DNA of 64,000 nucleotides from Bryoerythrophyllum caledonicum (Eukaryota; Streptophyta; Bryopsida; Pottiales; Pottiaceae), in NCBI GenBank assembly GCA_963971425.1, contig OZ020517.1:6388501-6452500 (forward strand), read 5' to 3'. Position 1 is the first letter of the stretch. Every line of letters begins with the position of its first letter. The translations under genes and the position numbers were made by a program. The notes under the pieces were generated by a model. That model worked only from the letters and a program-made list of their open reading frames with translations, did not search any database and was not told the origin of the DNA. Shown here piece by piece: positions 43,417 to 53,513 of the stretch.

Positions 43417-45734
43417 TAAAAATCTCAGTAAGAAGCAACAATATTCGTCCACGGTAAAGACAAATAACACTAGGCGTACCATTATTGTCAATAGCATTCT
43501 AGTTTCTACCCTTCTCTTCTTCCTTGCAATCTGGAGAGGTAATGTTTCTGGCATCAAGAAGGTGTGAGGGAGTGGCTTGCAAGGGCTGCCCTTCTCCTTT
43601 TCTCACTCTATTTGTCTTGTGTATATGGGAATAAGTGTGTAGAAGAAGATAGAAAACTAGGGTGGGAGCTAGGTAGAAAAGTCCGTACCATTGAATCAAA
43701 AGTACAGCTAGAGTAGGAACAAGTTGTAGTTGATATTTTGTAGATGTAAACACAACAAGATCACAATTCCAAAGAGCTAAGGCTCATGCAATTTGGAGCA
43801 TCAAAGGAGTGACGGCCAATCAAAGATTGAGGGATCTACTGTCGGCACAATTTGAAGCACCAACTTTAAACCACAAGATCTGAGGAACAACGATGATTTT
43901 GGAGTTCATTTTGGTGTGCAGAAGGATCAGTTAGGTAGGTTTCGACAACCTTAACCTTAAGTCATTTGAAGCAACAACATAGGAGCAACGGCCAATCAAA
44001 AGTTGGAGACTCTGCTACCAACACCGAGTTCGAGCATCAACTTTTGAAGGCGTTTCTTGGAGCTGAAGAAGAATCAAGGTTTGGATTTTGGCTGTATGAA
44101 TCACTCTCAAGTTAGCTTTCAAATGAGTGTAAACTTGAGGCGTTTGGAGCAACAAAGAAGGAGATACATCTATCGAAATGCTTGAAGGTCCAGTTGCCCA
44201 TGCTACTAGTATTCTTTTACAGTTGTAGTGTCAATTACATTGCATTAAATGCTTGAATTGTTTTTACATATGTAGTAGTGCATGAATTGAATCTTCCTAT
44301 CTAGACTAAATTTTCCATTGCTTGGAGGCATTTAAAGTTCCCACTCTCAACCGGCCCAACATCCATAGCATTTTCACCATCACTGGTGGAATTGCACATA
44401 GAAGGCAACCAATGTTAAAAGAAGATTTTAGATTACTCTTTGAATAACTCAATTGAATCTTCTTAATTTCCAAAGGTCCGGAGGGTCAAAAGTAGATCCA
44501 ACATCTAGACCTTATCCGAACCCGGATCCAGATCCGGACTTTTTAGGATTTTGATTGTAGATTTGATAATAATTTGCACAAGAAATCTGATGTCATTATG
44601 CTGATTTTTGGATGTCTAGGCACTTAAAACATAGGTCTCAAATGTTACATACTCTCTATCCACTTAAATTGAATTAGGTTTGATTGATTAGGCTAGGTCT
44701 AGATTAGATCTAGTGTTATACCTCCCAATCTACACAATCCAAAACACCTTCTACTCCAAATCACAATCTAACCACAAGATCTATCGACTCAACATTCAAC
44801 CATATTCCAAACACAAGTTAGGGTTTCAAAAAGAGTGTCATTCCCTCATAAAACCAACATTAACCACTTGGTGTGCAATTCCGTAACTCTAGCAATACGA
44901 CTAACACTCCAACTGCACCTCTCTCAGACACCATGAATCCAACTCCACAAGAAGTGGAAATGAGAGAGTGAGGGTGTGCGCCTTCATGCCCCTCCAAACC
45001 CTAGCCGTCATGATCCTAAGTCTAATTTTCATGCGCACTGATCTTCATCAAGCACTACTCTTCATCCGCAATAGTTTTCATCCGCATCAATCTTCATCTA
45101 GTAGCGATCTTCATCCACTATCCACTTTCATCCACTTCTACCGGATTCAAATAAACTACCATATCCACTAATATTACTGTAGACCAATTCTCCGGTTAAC
45201 AACCAACAAGATATGGAATTTCACCTAGGCTAGCACGCTACAACCAACTCAGCCCCATGTGGCATGGCAGACATAATATCAATGGAAGGAGGAAGGTGGC
45301 TTTAACCTTTTGGATCCGCTAGAGGTCATGAATGTGCAAGTGGATTATTTCTACATGTAGGTGTCGTACCACGAATTTTCAAAAAATTTTAGTTAGTCAA
45401 TTCAGAGGAGTTAGCTTACATCAAATAGTTGGTTGGAAGGATAAGGTTTAACCAAGTGATAATCTTTAGATAGTATTAGTCTAGTAAAAACAAAGAGAAA
45501 GTAGAAATCATTAAGATGGATAAGTATTGATCCGAGACCGCCCTTTAAATCCAGGGCACCTCGAGGATTCTAGTTCGTGAACACCAGCTCACGGGTTGGG
45601 AGGCACACCGAGTCTCTAGCCCATGCCGAGATTCGAACCAAACATGAGTCAATCCAAGGACCGTGAGATACCCTGAGAAGGAGTAAGGTAAGGGAGGGTA
45701 GGGTTGACTTGGGGAAAAGAGCTCTTCACAGGAA
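43417..45734. other. Intergenic DNA, no gene seen
   Basis: A degenerate duplication shares GACGGCCAATCAAA, a CTAC.G..GGCAC-like stretch and ACCAACTTT between about 43795-43870 and 43985-44050. On the minus strand near 45610, GGTTCGAATCTC resembles an RNA polymerase III B box, but no A box or tRNA fold accompanies it. No coding gene is recognised. Confidence 0.45.
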
Positions 45735-46075
45735 GGCAAAGACCGAGCGGTGGCAGACCTCTGTCACAGGCTGTACGCGGAAACGCGTGAACCAAAACCG
45801 CGGCACCTACAGTGCAGCTGAGGAGAGGTGAAGGCGGACCTCATCAAGACAAACATGGCCAACAAGAGGAGAGTGCGGACCTCTTTCACAGGTTGTACGC
45901 AGACCCCACCAAGGAAGGGTGCGCAGACCTCATCAAGACAAGCAGGAGCAGCAAGAGGAGTGCCAGACCTCACCGACTTGGAGCGGAGCAAGGCCAGCAA
46001 GAAGGGTGTGCGGACCTCACCAAGACGAACAAGACCAGCGAGGAGGAACGCGGACCTCTTTCACAGGCTGTACGC
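45735..46075 (+). repeat. GC-rich GGACCTC repeat array, left part
   Basis: Irregular units of about 40-60 bp, most beginning GCGGACCTC and containing ATCAAGACGAGCA, ACCGACTTGGAGCGGAGCAA or TCACAGGCTGTACGC. The same unit types fill 49983-50710. The array stays largely open in several frames, but the predicted peptides are simple repeat translations and I do not call a protein. Confidence 0.7.
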
Positions 46076-46608
46076 GTGTGGGACTCCGTTCCCACATGGG
46101 GCCGGAAGTTAACCTTAAATTTTGGCCAAAAAAAAAAATGAATTAGTGGGGATAATTCGTGTTAAAGACAGCCTATAGTCTTCATGTAGAAATAAATTCT
46201 GATGGGCCGGACTGTAAACCCTAATTAAGCCTAAAATTATTAAAAGCAAAACCGGAGTAATTACCGGAATTCGGGGGCTGGGAGTTATCCGGAGCCGTTA
46301 GCCGGAAAGGTCACCATCAACTGTCATCATGATTCTGTACTAACGGCCGAGCTACTTAAGGCTGGGGTTTGGGGGGAAGAACTCTTTCTTTCATTTCTTC
46401 TTCGCGTGTCAAGGGTTTTCGCTCCAGCTCCCTCTTCCTTCCTTGCTCGCTCTTTTCCCCCCCTCACTCTTACGGTTGCTTGAACCGCCTGCCGTTAGGG
46501 TTTGGAACTAAGGTAGTTAGAACGGATGTGCGTCCGTTAGGAGAGCTTCTGTGAGGTCGGTGCGTGCAGGGACTACCTTGAGGGAATGTGAGGTTAGAGG
46601 AAGCCTTC

Positions 46609-48681
46609 ATGAAGTCTGCACCGATGGCAAAGAAGAAGAGGACAGATAGAGATGGGCACGGCCGGAGAAACGAGGAGCCGGCAGTGGTGCTTCCACCCTT
46701 GGCCCGCGTCCTATCGGACATCCCCGAGGACCTGGACGAGTTCAACCTCCTGAAGTTGAGCCTGAAGACGATGGGCTGCGGGAGTTTGTTCGAAGTTCCA
46801 TGGGGCATGTGGGAAGAGGTCTACGTCCGGGAACTAATAGGCACCCCGGACGAGAAGTACAAGGGGCTGATGAGAGCCCATCCGGAAAATTGGGGAGTCC
46901 CGGAGTGGTCTCAAGCGTATGACTTCCGGGGCGGCCGCACCAAGGTAGTAGAACGGCGGGACGAGTTCCTGACGGACGAGTTGGCCGGATTGGCGGACCC
47001 GAAGGACGGCTACAACCTGCAGGACCTTAAGCACCTGGACGCCCAACTAGTGCTAGGGTTTTTAAACCCTATCTTCCATCCGGAAAAGACGAAGCGGGTG
47101 GTGGCGAAATGGGCCTGCACCTTCCTTGGGGCACTCCGGGAGAAGATAGTCGTAGACTAGGGGACGCTCATGACAGACATGATCAACCATCTTATAGCCA
47201 ACCTCTAGAGGGTGAAGAAGATGGCAACACCCCTGGCATCCTATGTGGTGCACCTCCATGCGCACCATGAGCAGCTCACCTCAGCGGAAATCCGGAAGTA
47301 TGACGAGGTCCTCAACTTCCAGAAGTACGGAGGGGACGAGTCTGAAGAGGAAGAATCCGGAGAGGAGGAGCCAACTTCGGAAGCAGCCACCACCAACACT
47401 CCGGAAGGCCAGAAGGCCCTGAAGAGACCTCGGAGGAAGGAGCCCGAGACGGAGAGTCCGGACATCCGCAGCTCATCCGCGTCGTCCGGAGAAGACGAGT
47501 CCGGACCGTCAGAAGGGACCAACCGGAAGAAGAGGAAGGTGGACCGGGACGACTCCAAGGGTAAGCTCAAGCTCATGGATGAGCTCACCTGCGACATTGG
47601 CTGGAGGGTTGGGCTCCTTAAAGAGACCAACTACATCATCACCAACAGCGTGGAGCAAATCTTCCGGAGTCTGGGCGTCGAACGGCTGGAGGACGCCATC
47701 AACAAGGTGGAGGAACTCCGGAGCCGGGAGGTGGGCACGAAGGCGCTGTCCAACCAGATCGCTTCTCTGTACAAGGCCAGTAATGATATGGAGCGGAAGA
47801 TGAAGCAATACCTTGCGGAGGCAGCTCTGGCCGTGACGGCCCGGAAACTAGCCGAGGAGAAGGCCAACGCGTCTGCAACAGCCCTACTTAAAGTCCGGGC
47901 CGCCCTGGATATTCCGGTTGTCGTGGTCAACCGGAGCCGGCTCTTCACCAAACTAGTGGAGAAGAAAGAGAAGGTCACTCGGACCAACATCATCAGGTTC
48001 CTTCTCGATGAGGCGGATAAGATGGGACGGACCTGGCAGCAGATATAGCTGCTAATCGACAACATCGTCGTGGAGTTTTCGGAAGAACCAGCAGCACCTG
48101 GACCGGAAGGCACCCCGACCACAACACGAACCTCAGGCCCTCCAAAACCACCAACCAAGACCACTCTAGCTCCGGGCACTTCAGCAAATCCAGAGTCTCT
48201 GGACACTCCGTCACCCCAGACGCCAACGGAGGACATCGTACTTCCCAATCCAAGTACGAGTGAGATCCTGAAGACCCTTCCGGATATCCTGTCACCACCC
48301 AACATGCGTCTGCCAGATCGTCTGGCGGAAGGTGGCCTCCCTGTCTCACCAAGGTCCGTCTCCCGGAGGTTGGCGCCCGTATCAAGGAGTCCGTCCGGAA
48401 GTTACAGGGACTTGGTCCAAGAGACCAGGTCAGCTTCTGCGGCGAGGACATCGGCACCTCTGATTCTGGAAGGATCACCGCAACAGCCCCCTCCACCGCC
48501 GGACGCCAGTACTCCGATGGTGGTTGTTCCTCCAAGAGCTGGACCATCGACCAAGAAGACCAACTTTCAACGGAAACTTCAAAGAAGACGAAAGGCAAGG
48601 CGCTTAAACCGGTGGAGATCTCCCCCTCCCGCCGGAATGGGAGTAATCGGGGCCCAGGTGCTCCCACTTAGGATTAGTTAG
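46609..48681 (+). pseudogene. gag-like protein frame interrupted by three UAG codons
   Basis: A single frame runs about 690 codons, broken only by TAG at 47158, 47206 and 48046. The N-terminal 200 residues are globular (LSDIPEDLDEFNLLKLSLKT, MGCGSLFEVPWGMWEEVY, GYNLQDLKHLDAQLVLGFL), followed by PLASYVVHLHAHHEQLT, an acidic and Lys/Arg-rich region, a coiled-coil segment (about codons 320-440) and a Pro/Thr/Ser-rich tail. The architecture resembles the gag-type proteins of plant retroelements, and a related relic lies at 50820-51245, but I do not recognise a named family. All three stops are one transition from Trp or Gln codons, the pattern left by cytosine deamination. Confidence 0.5.
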
Positions 48682-49976
48682 ATTTTATGTTTTTTTTTCT
48701 TTTTTTTTCAGGGTTAGAGCCCGGATCAGTAGCGACTAACGATGGGGCCCCAAGTGCACCCGGCTGCTGCCGGAATCAATAACCCATTTTGTAGTTAGAG
48801 TAGGAATTCCGAAGGCCGGATCTGTTATGAGATTTTAGGATCTGAGATCCGATCTGGGACTTTTCCGGATTTCTCGGATCTTTTAGAGAAGATCTAGCGG
48901 ATTTTCCATAGGAGTAGGTAGAAGGAAATCTGAATTTAGAGAATTCAGAGAGTACTTAGTAGTGAGGTTTTGGACAAAACCTCTTATCTTGTCTTCTCAC
49001 TTAGTAATATACATCACCCTTTTTTGTACCAGCGTTGCTATCTCGTACTTATGGGTGGTGTGTGGAACTTTGTGAGTGTCGGATCCGTTCTTGTGGGTAT
49101 GGTTGTGTGAGTATTTCTTCCGGAATTAGAGTAACTCAGTTGTTTGCCGGAGGGGGAAGCTATCTAGGTCATTATTAGGAGATTGCCTAGGAGAGCTGGA
49201 GAGAGCTATTGCAGAGGTGTTCCTTGTAGTCTCCAGGGTCCAGAAGTAGCCAGGAGGGGAAGAGACGAACTGCAGAGGTGTTTCTAGTAATCTCTAGTTC
49301 ACGGCAGAGTCCGTGTTAAACTGGATTCCGGTCATTTCCGGAGTCCTCCCCCAAGATAGGAAAAAAGCCTGATAACAATAGCTAGACGGAACAACCATAG
49401 TGAATGGTGAGGTCTGTTATGTGGAAATGCAACCGTACCCACCGGAATGTCGTTGTAATTTGGACGTGTCGCTGTGTGACCGCATCCGGAAGGCCTTCCG
49501 GATGTCGTGAGAGTCTACGTCTGGCATCAACAATTCAAATCACCAGTTAGCAGAGTAGGGAGAGTGGTGTTCGGTCACTATAAGTTCCGGACAGTGGGTG
49601 CCTAGCCACTTAAAGTCACAGGGCAGTGGAAAATCCAGCCACGTACACAAAACATGATCAATGGACTCCGGCCACTCGTTTAAAAACTCCAGGAGCCCCT
49701 CTAAGGAGGAACAGAGACAAATCAAACTACCCTCCCGACTTCCGGAAATTACTTTCCGGAAAACATTGTACATAATCCGGATTCTGGAAGGATCCGGATC
49801 TACCCTACTAAAGCTAATAAGATTACTAACGATTGTTGTATTAAGATAAGGAAGTGGGCGTATTTGGAAAATAACATTAGGTCTTTGTGGGAACGAAATC
49901 GGAGCGGTTACTTTGGAAGGCATTTAGTGACGATTGGGTGCACTCCGGAGGAATACTGTCTCTACGAACTGCAACA
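48682..49976. other. 3' non-coding part of the gag-like element
   Basis: No recognised protein. Repeated TCCGGA-type words are frequent. A minus-strand frame at 49540-49923 has plausible composition but no family I recognise. Confidence 0.35.
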
Positions 49977-50710
49977 ACACGGACTCACCAAGGAAAAGAG
50001 CGTGGACCTCATCAAGACGAGCAAGACCAGCGAGAGGAGTGCCCGACCTCACCGACCTGGAGCGGAGCAAGGCCAACGAGAAGGGTGCGCGGACCTCACC
50101 AAGACAAACAAGACCAACGAGGAGGAGCGCGGACCTCTCTCACAGGCTATACGTGGACCTCACCAAGGAAGGGTGTGCGGACCTCATGAAGACGAGCAGG
50201 GCCAATGAGAGGAGTGCCGAACCTCACCGACCTGGAGCGGAGCAAGGCCAGCGAGAAGGGTGCGCGGACCTCACCGACCTGGAGCGGAGCACGGCCAACA
50301 AGGAGGTGAGTAGGATCTCACCGACTAAGGGTACGCGGACCTCACCAAGACAAACAAGACCAACGAGGAGGAGCGCGGACCTCTCTCACAGGCTATACGC
50401 GGACCTTACCAAGGAACAGTGCGCGGACCTCATCAAGACGAGCAGGGCCAGCAAGAGGAGTGCCGGACCTCACCGACCTGGAGCGGAGCAAGGCCAGAGA
50501 GAAGGGTGCGCGGACCTCTCTCACAGGCTGTACGCAGACCTTATCGAAGAAGGGTGCGCGGACCTCTCTCACAGGCTGTACGCAGACCTCATCGAAGAAG
50601 GGTGCGCGGACCTAATTAAAACGAGCAAGGCCAGCGAGAAGGGTGCAGACCTCATCGACCTAGAACGGAGCAAGGCCAGCGAGGAAGAGAGCATGACCTC
50701 ACCAACCAGA
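49977..50710 (+). repeat. GC-rich GGACCTC repeat array, right part
   Basis: It continues the 45735-46075 array with about fifteen GCGGACCTC-type units. Larger composite units of roughly 180 bp recur (the order GACCTCACCAAGACAAACAA, then CTCACAGGCTATACG, then ACCGACCTGGAGCGGAGCAA appears from about 50095 and again from 50335). Confidence 0.7.
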
Positions 50711-50819
50711 AGAAGGCGAGCAGCACCGTATGGCAGAGTAGTGGAAGAACTATAGGTGGAGCAAAGACGACGACGAGGGCAAGGGGAGTCGGCAACAATC
50801 TCCTGGGCTCAGCTTTAGC

Positions 50820-51245
50820 ATGGCTCTCTCGGTGGTAAGAGATATCCCTCCTACCATTCCCAAGGACCCTCTTGAACTCACGGAGCTCAGGGAGGACCTT
50901 CTCCGCATGGGATGTCTCTCTCTCCTTGATTTCTATCGGGGATTTTGTATCAAGTCCACGGTGCAAGAGATGTGTCAGGAGCCCTTACCGGAGCCGGAGG
51001 GAGATAGTATCCGTGCTTGCTCCGAGAGGTGGACCATGGGGAGGTGGTAGGAGGTGTACGGGTTTCCACGCCAAGGCGCGGGATGGACGAGTTTGAAGGA
51101 GGAGTATGCCAAGGGGAGGTTTGGGCCCAAGGACACCAAGAATGGCTACGCATTGCAAGATTGTGTGGACCCTCGTGCCAAACGGGTCTTCTCCTTCCTT
51201 GTACATCAACCTCCGTGGTTGACACATTCACTACAACGTCTCTAA
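50820..51245 (+). pseudogene. Second gag-like relic
   Basis: A frame beginning MALSVVRDIPPTIPKDPLEL aligns with the N-terminal part of the 46609-48681 protein: MGCLSLLDFYRGF parallels MGCGSLFEVPWGM, and KNGYALQDCVDPRAKRVFSFL parallels GYNLQDLKHLDAQLVLGFL. A TAG stop at 51048 interrupts it. It abuts the hAT relic at its right. Confidence 0.5.
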
Positions 51246-52866
51246 TAGGCGTGGATAACCCTTGAACATTTGAAGTCGTAATACATGGCAGATTGGAATT
51301 GCCATTGCAAACCACCCTCAATGGCACAAGAGTCGTATCACCCGCCGGTGTAGTGGCCTCCTCATCCCTGTGATCAGGGATATGTTGCATTTCCCCACCA
51401 AATGATAACGAATCACTTTCACGCTGGGATGGCAAGTCAACGTTTGCATGGACGGCCTGGTGGTGAATGCCCCCTTCCTGTTCACGCCAAAGTCCTTGTC
51501 CTGCACAAAGTTGTCCAAATGACGGCCCATCATCATCCTCGCGAAGGTTAAATGGCAATTGAACATGTTGTGGTTCTTCACATTCGATAAACTCAAAAAT
51601 ACCAATATCTCTAGTTCTACGATCACCATCAAAGTGAAGACCGTCATAATCCGAACTGTTATCCCCATCACGGTGACCCTCACCACCGTCACCATCTGAA
51701 TCTTCATTGTCCGAATCAAAAGTACCAACGTCCATGTCAAAATCACCAAGTCCATCATGATCGACATGATGGCCATCATCATTTGCATCATCAGAATCGT
51801 CTCCATTGCTTTCATCATCGGAATGCACGCCGTTCAACTCAAGCCACTGAGCAACCCTCGTTCCTCTTCGATGCCTAAGGAGCCTAGAATTGGTGTAAAT
51901 GTAAACGAGGTCCTCCGCCTGACTATGTTGTAGGCGATTGCGGGATTTGTTGTGAACATATGAGTACATGCTCCAATTGCGTTCGCATGCCGAAGCAAAA
52001 CATACTTGAGTAAGGATGCGTCTTGCTATAATCTGCAATTGCTTTGCCCCGCCTTCCATGGCATCCCACCATTCATGGGGCGGTACATTTAAGACATTTG
52101 GTTGCATGGAATCTGCAAATGTCCCTCTGTTCTCAATGAAATCTTGGTACTGATTGAGGACCAAATCTAGATCATCCTCCCTCGTAACTAGGTTCCGAAG
52201 AACACGATTCAAGATTGGTCTTGCAAGCTCGTGCTCGTGCAAGGGGGCCCATCCACGCAAAGAAGGATTCAACATAGCCCCCGCCCAATGAAGGTCAGTA
52301 ATCATGAGCCTCCACCTTGCGTTAAAGGCATCTAATGCCCTTGTTGCCAAATCTTGTTCCAAGCAGAACGGAGCATTGCGAAATCCTTGAACATGGATCC
52401 CCAATTCATGCATGACCTTCCATGCATGACACATAGCGGGAGCATTGCCGTCAAACACACGAAGAGCACGTACCACCGGCAACACCATGTACTCAAAATT
52501 CACACAAACGTCCCAAAATCCATCCGAGCGTATAACGCGTCGTGCATAAAGGCCTTTTGCATGTGCCCTTGTATTTTGAGTTCGCAATCCCGCTAGAAAA
52601 GCATGCCATTCTTCATCAACCACCATTTGCTTCAATGCCTGGCGAACGTGGAGGAGGCGTTGTATCGTGAGAAAGTTTGTTGCAAACCGTGTCTCATTGG
52701 GCAAACGAATAGAAAGATCAGGTGATAATCTACGAAATATTGCTTGTGGAGCATGGTGGTTCTTGATGAATAAACAAACAACCCTTGCCTTCTTAACAAT
52801 CCTTTGTACCCACGCTTCTTTGCCCCAATCTTCCAGTAAAAGATCCAAACAATGGACAGCACATCC
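50950..52866 (-). pseudogene. hAT transposase relic lacking its N-terminal half
   Basis: The minus-strand frame starts at the junction with the copy 2 transposon and contains GCAVHCLDLLLEDWGKEAWV, a middle region of DUF659/RNase-H-like character, and the hAT C-terminal dimerisation block (WWDAMEGGAKQLQIIARRIL, then SACERNWSMYSYVHNK, RNRL, AEDLVYIYTNSRLL), followed by an acidic Asp-rich tail. The BED finger and first catalytic region are missing, and a TAA lies at the junction. The part below about 51250 is only antisense readthrough of the gag-like relic. The missing half should lie beyond the right end of copy 2, outside the window. Confidence 0.85.
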
Positions 52867-52872
52867 TTAAAC

Positions 52873-52932
52873 GAGGGAGGCGTGTTCATGAGCGGAGAGC
52901 GGAGAGCGGAGAGCAATGAGCAGAAATTCCAG
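52873..52932 (+). repeat. Left terminal repeat of copy 2
   Basis: GAGGGAGGCGTGTTCATG leads into GAGCGGA heptamers (three) and GAGCAATGAGCAG. The CATG followed by heptamers is the arrangement of both copy 1 termini. Confidence 0.7.
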
Positions 52933-53513
52933 CCATTGAGAGCAGAGAAAAATAAAGGATATCAAGAATATTCAAATATATTTCTAAAATTCAGGAAAGA
53001 ATTGGTATATTTTTAGATTTAAAAAAAAAAACTAAAACTAGAATTTTTCAATGTCTCAAAATTGTGTAAATTATTGCAGCACCTTCTTAATTTTTTTAAA
53101 TAAACAATGATATATTATGACAAATTTGTACTTATTTGTATTTTATAATGACTGTTATCTCCTTCACCATATTCAATGATATAAAGGTATAAAAAGATTG
53201 CACACAACAGCTGTAAGAATGAAGAATACAATCAAAGATGAAATTGTCTTCCTACAGTCTCCTTTTGGTACCAAGACATCAAATTGTCACTTCTCGGTAC
53301 CAGGATATCAAATCCGTCACCTCTCGGTACCAAGACATCAAACACTACGATTACTGAAATGAATGGAATTAATTTGACATGAATGCTTAAAAACATAATG
53401 ATTTGAATAAATCCAAATACACCAACTACATTTCCATGTTCTCTTTGCCACTACTTTGAAGTCTTGGGCTAGAATTGTGATTCCCTCTATATTAAGAAAT
53501 AGACAAAAAAATA
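52933..53513. other. Left subterminal non-coding region of copy 2
   Basis: AT-rich, containing three closely spaced GGTACCAAGACATCAAA-type units (53265-53345). No gene is seen. Confidence 0.5.
53265..53345 (+). repeat. Three tandem GGTACC-centred units, about 30-bp period
   Basis: TTGGTACCAAGACATCAAAT, then CTCGGTACCAGGATATCAAA, then CTCGGTACCAAGACATCAAA, with GTCAC linking them. The CGGTACC core recalls the palindrome at 29723-29742 in the equivalent subterminal position of copy 1. Confidence 0.8.

Larger units (their letters stand above)
46076..49976 (+). mobile_element. Decayed gag-like retroelement inserted in the repeat array
   Basis: The array sequence stops after TACGCG at 46075 and resumes at about 49978. 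The interrupting DNA begins TGTGGGACTCC and ends CTGCAACA, that is TG...CA as in LTR elements, and the flanking pentamers ACGCG and ACACG differ by one base, a possible target duplication. It contains a gag-like frame (46609-48681) but no recognised protease, reverse transcriptase or integrase, and I could not see matching long terminal repeats. It may be a large non-autonomous derivative. Boundaries are inferred from the array interruption. Confidence 0.45.

Noticed and set aside
45600-45660. Possible tRNA or SINE (GGTTCGAATCTC, minus strand)
   Set aside because: A B-box-like word is present but there is no A box at the right distance and no cloverleaf can be drawn.
47241-48667. Minus-strand frames of 129-224 codons
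   Set aside because: They are shadows of the GC-rich gag-like frame on the plus strand.
49934-50755. 273-codon frame across the GGACCTC array
   Set aside because: Composition reflects the DNA repeat; other frames are nearly as open, and no domain is visible.
50950-51250. C-terminal 100 codons of the hAT frame
   Set aside because: This stretch is antisense to the gag-like relic at 50820-51245, so it is readthrough beyond the real hAT sequence.
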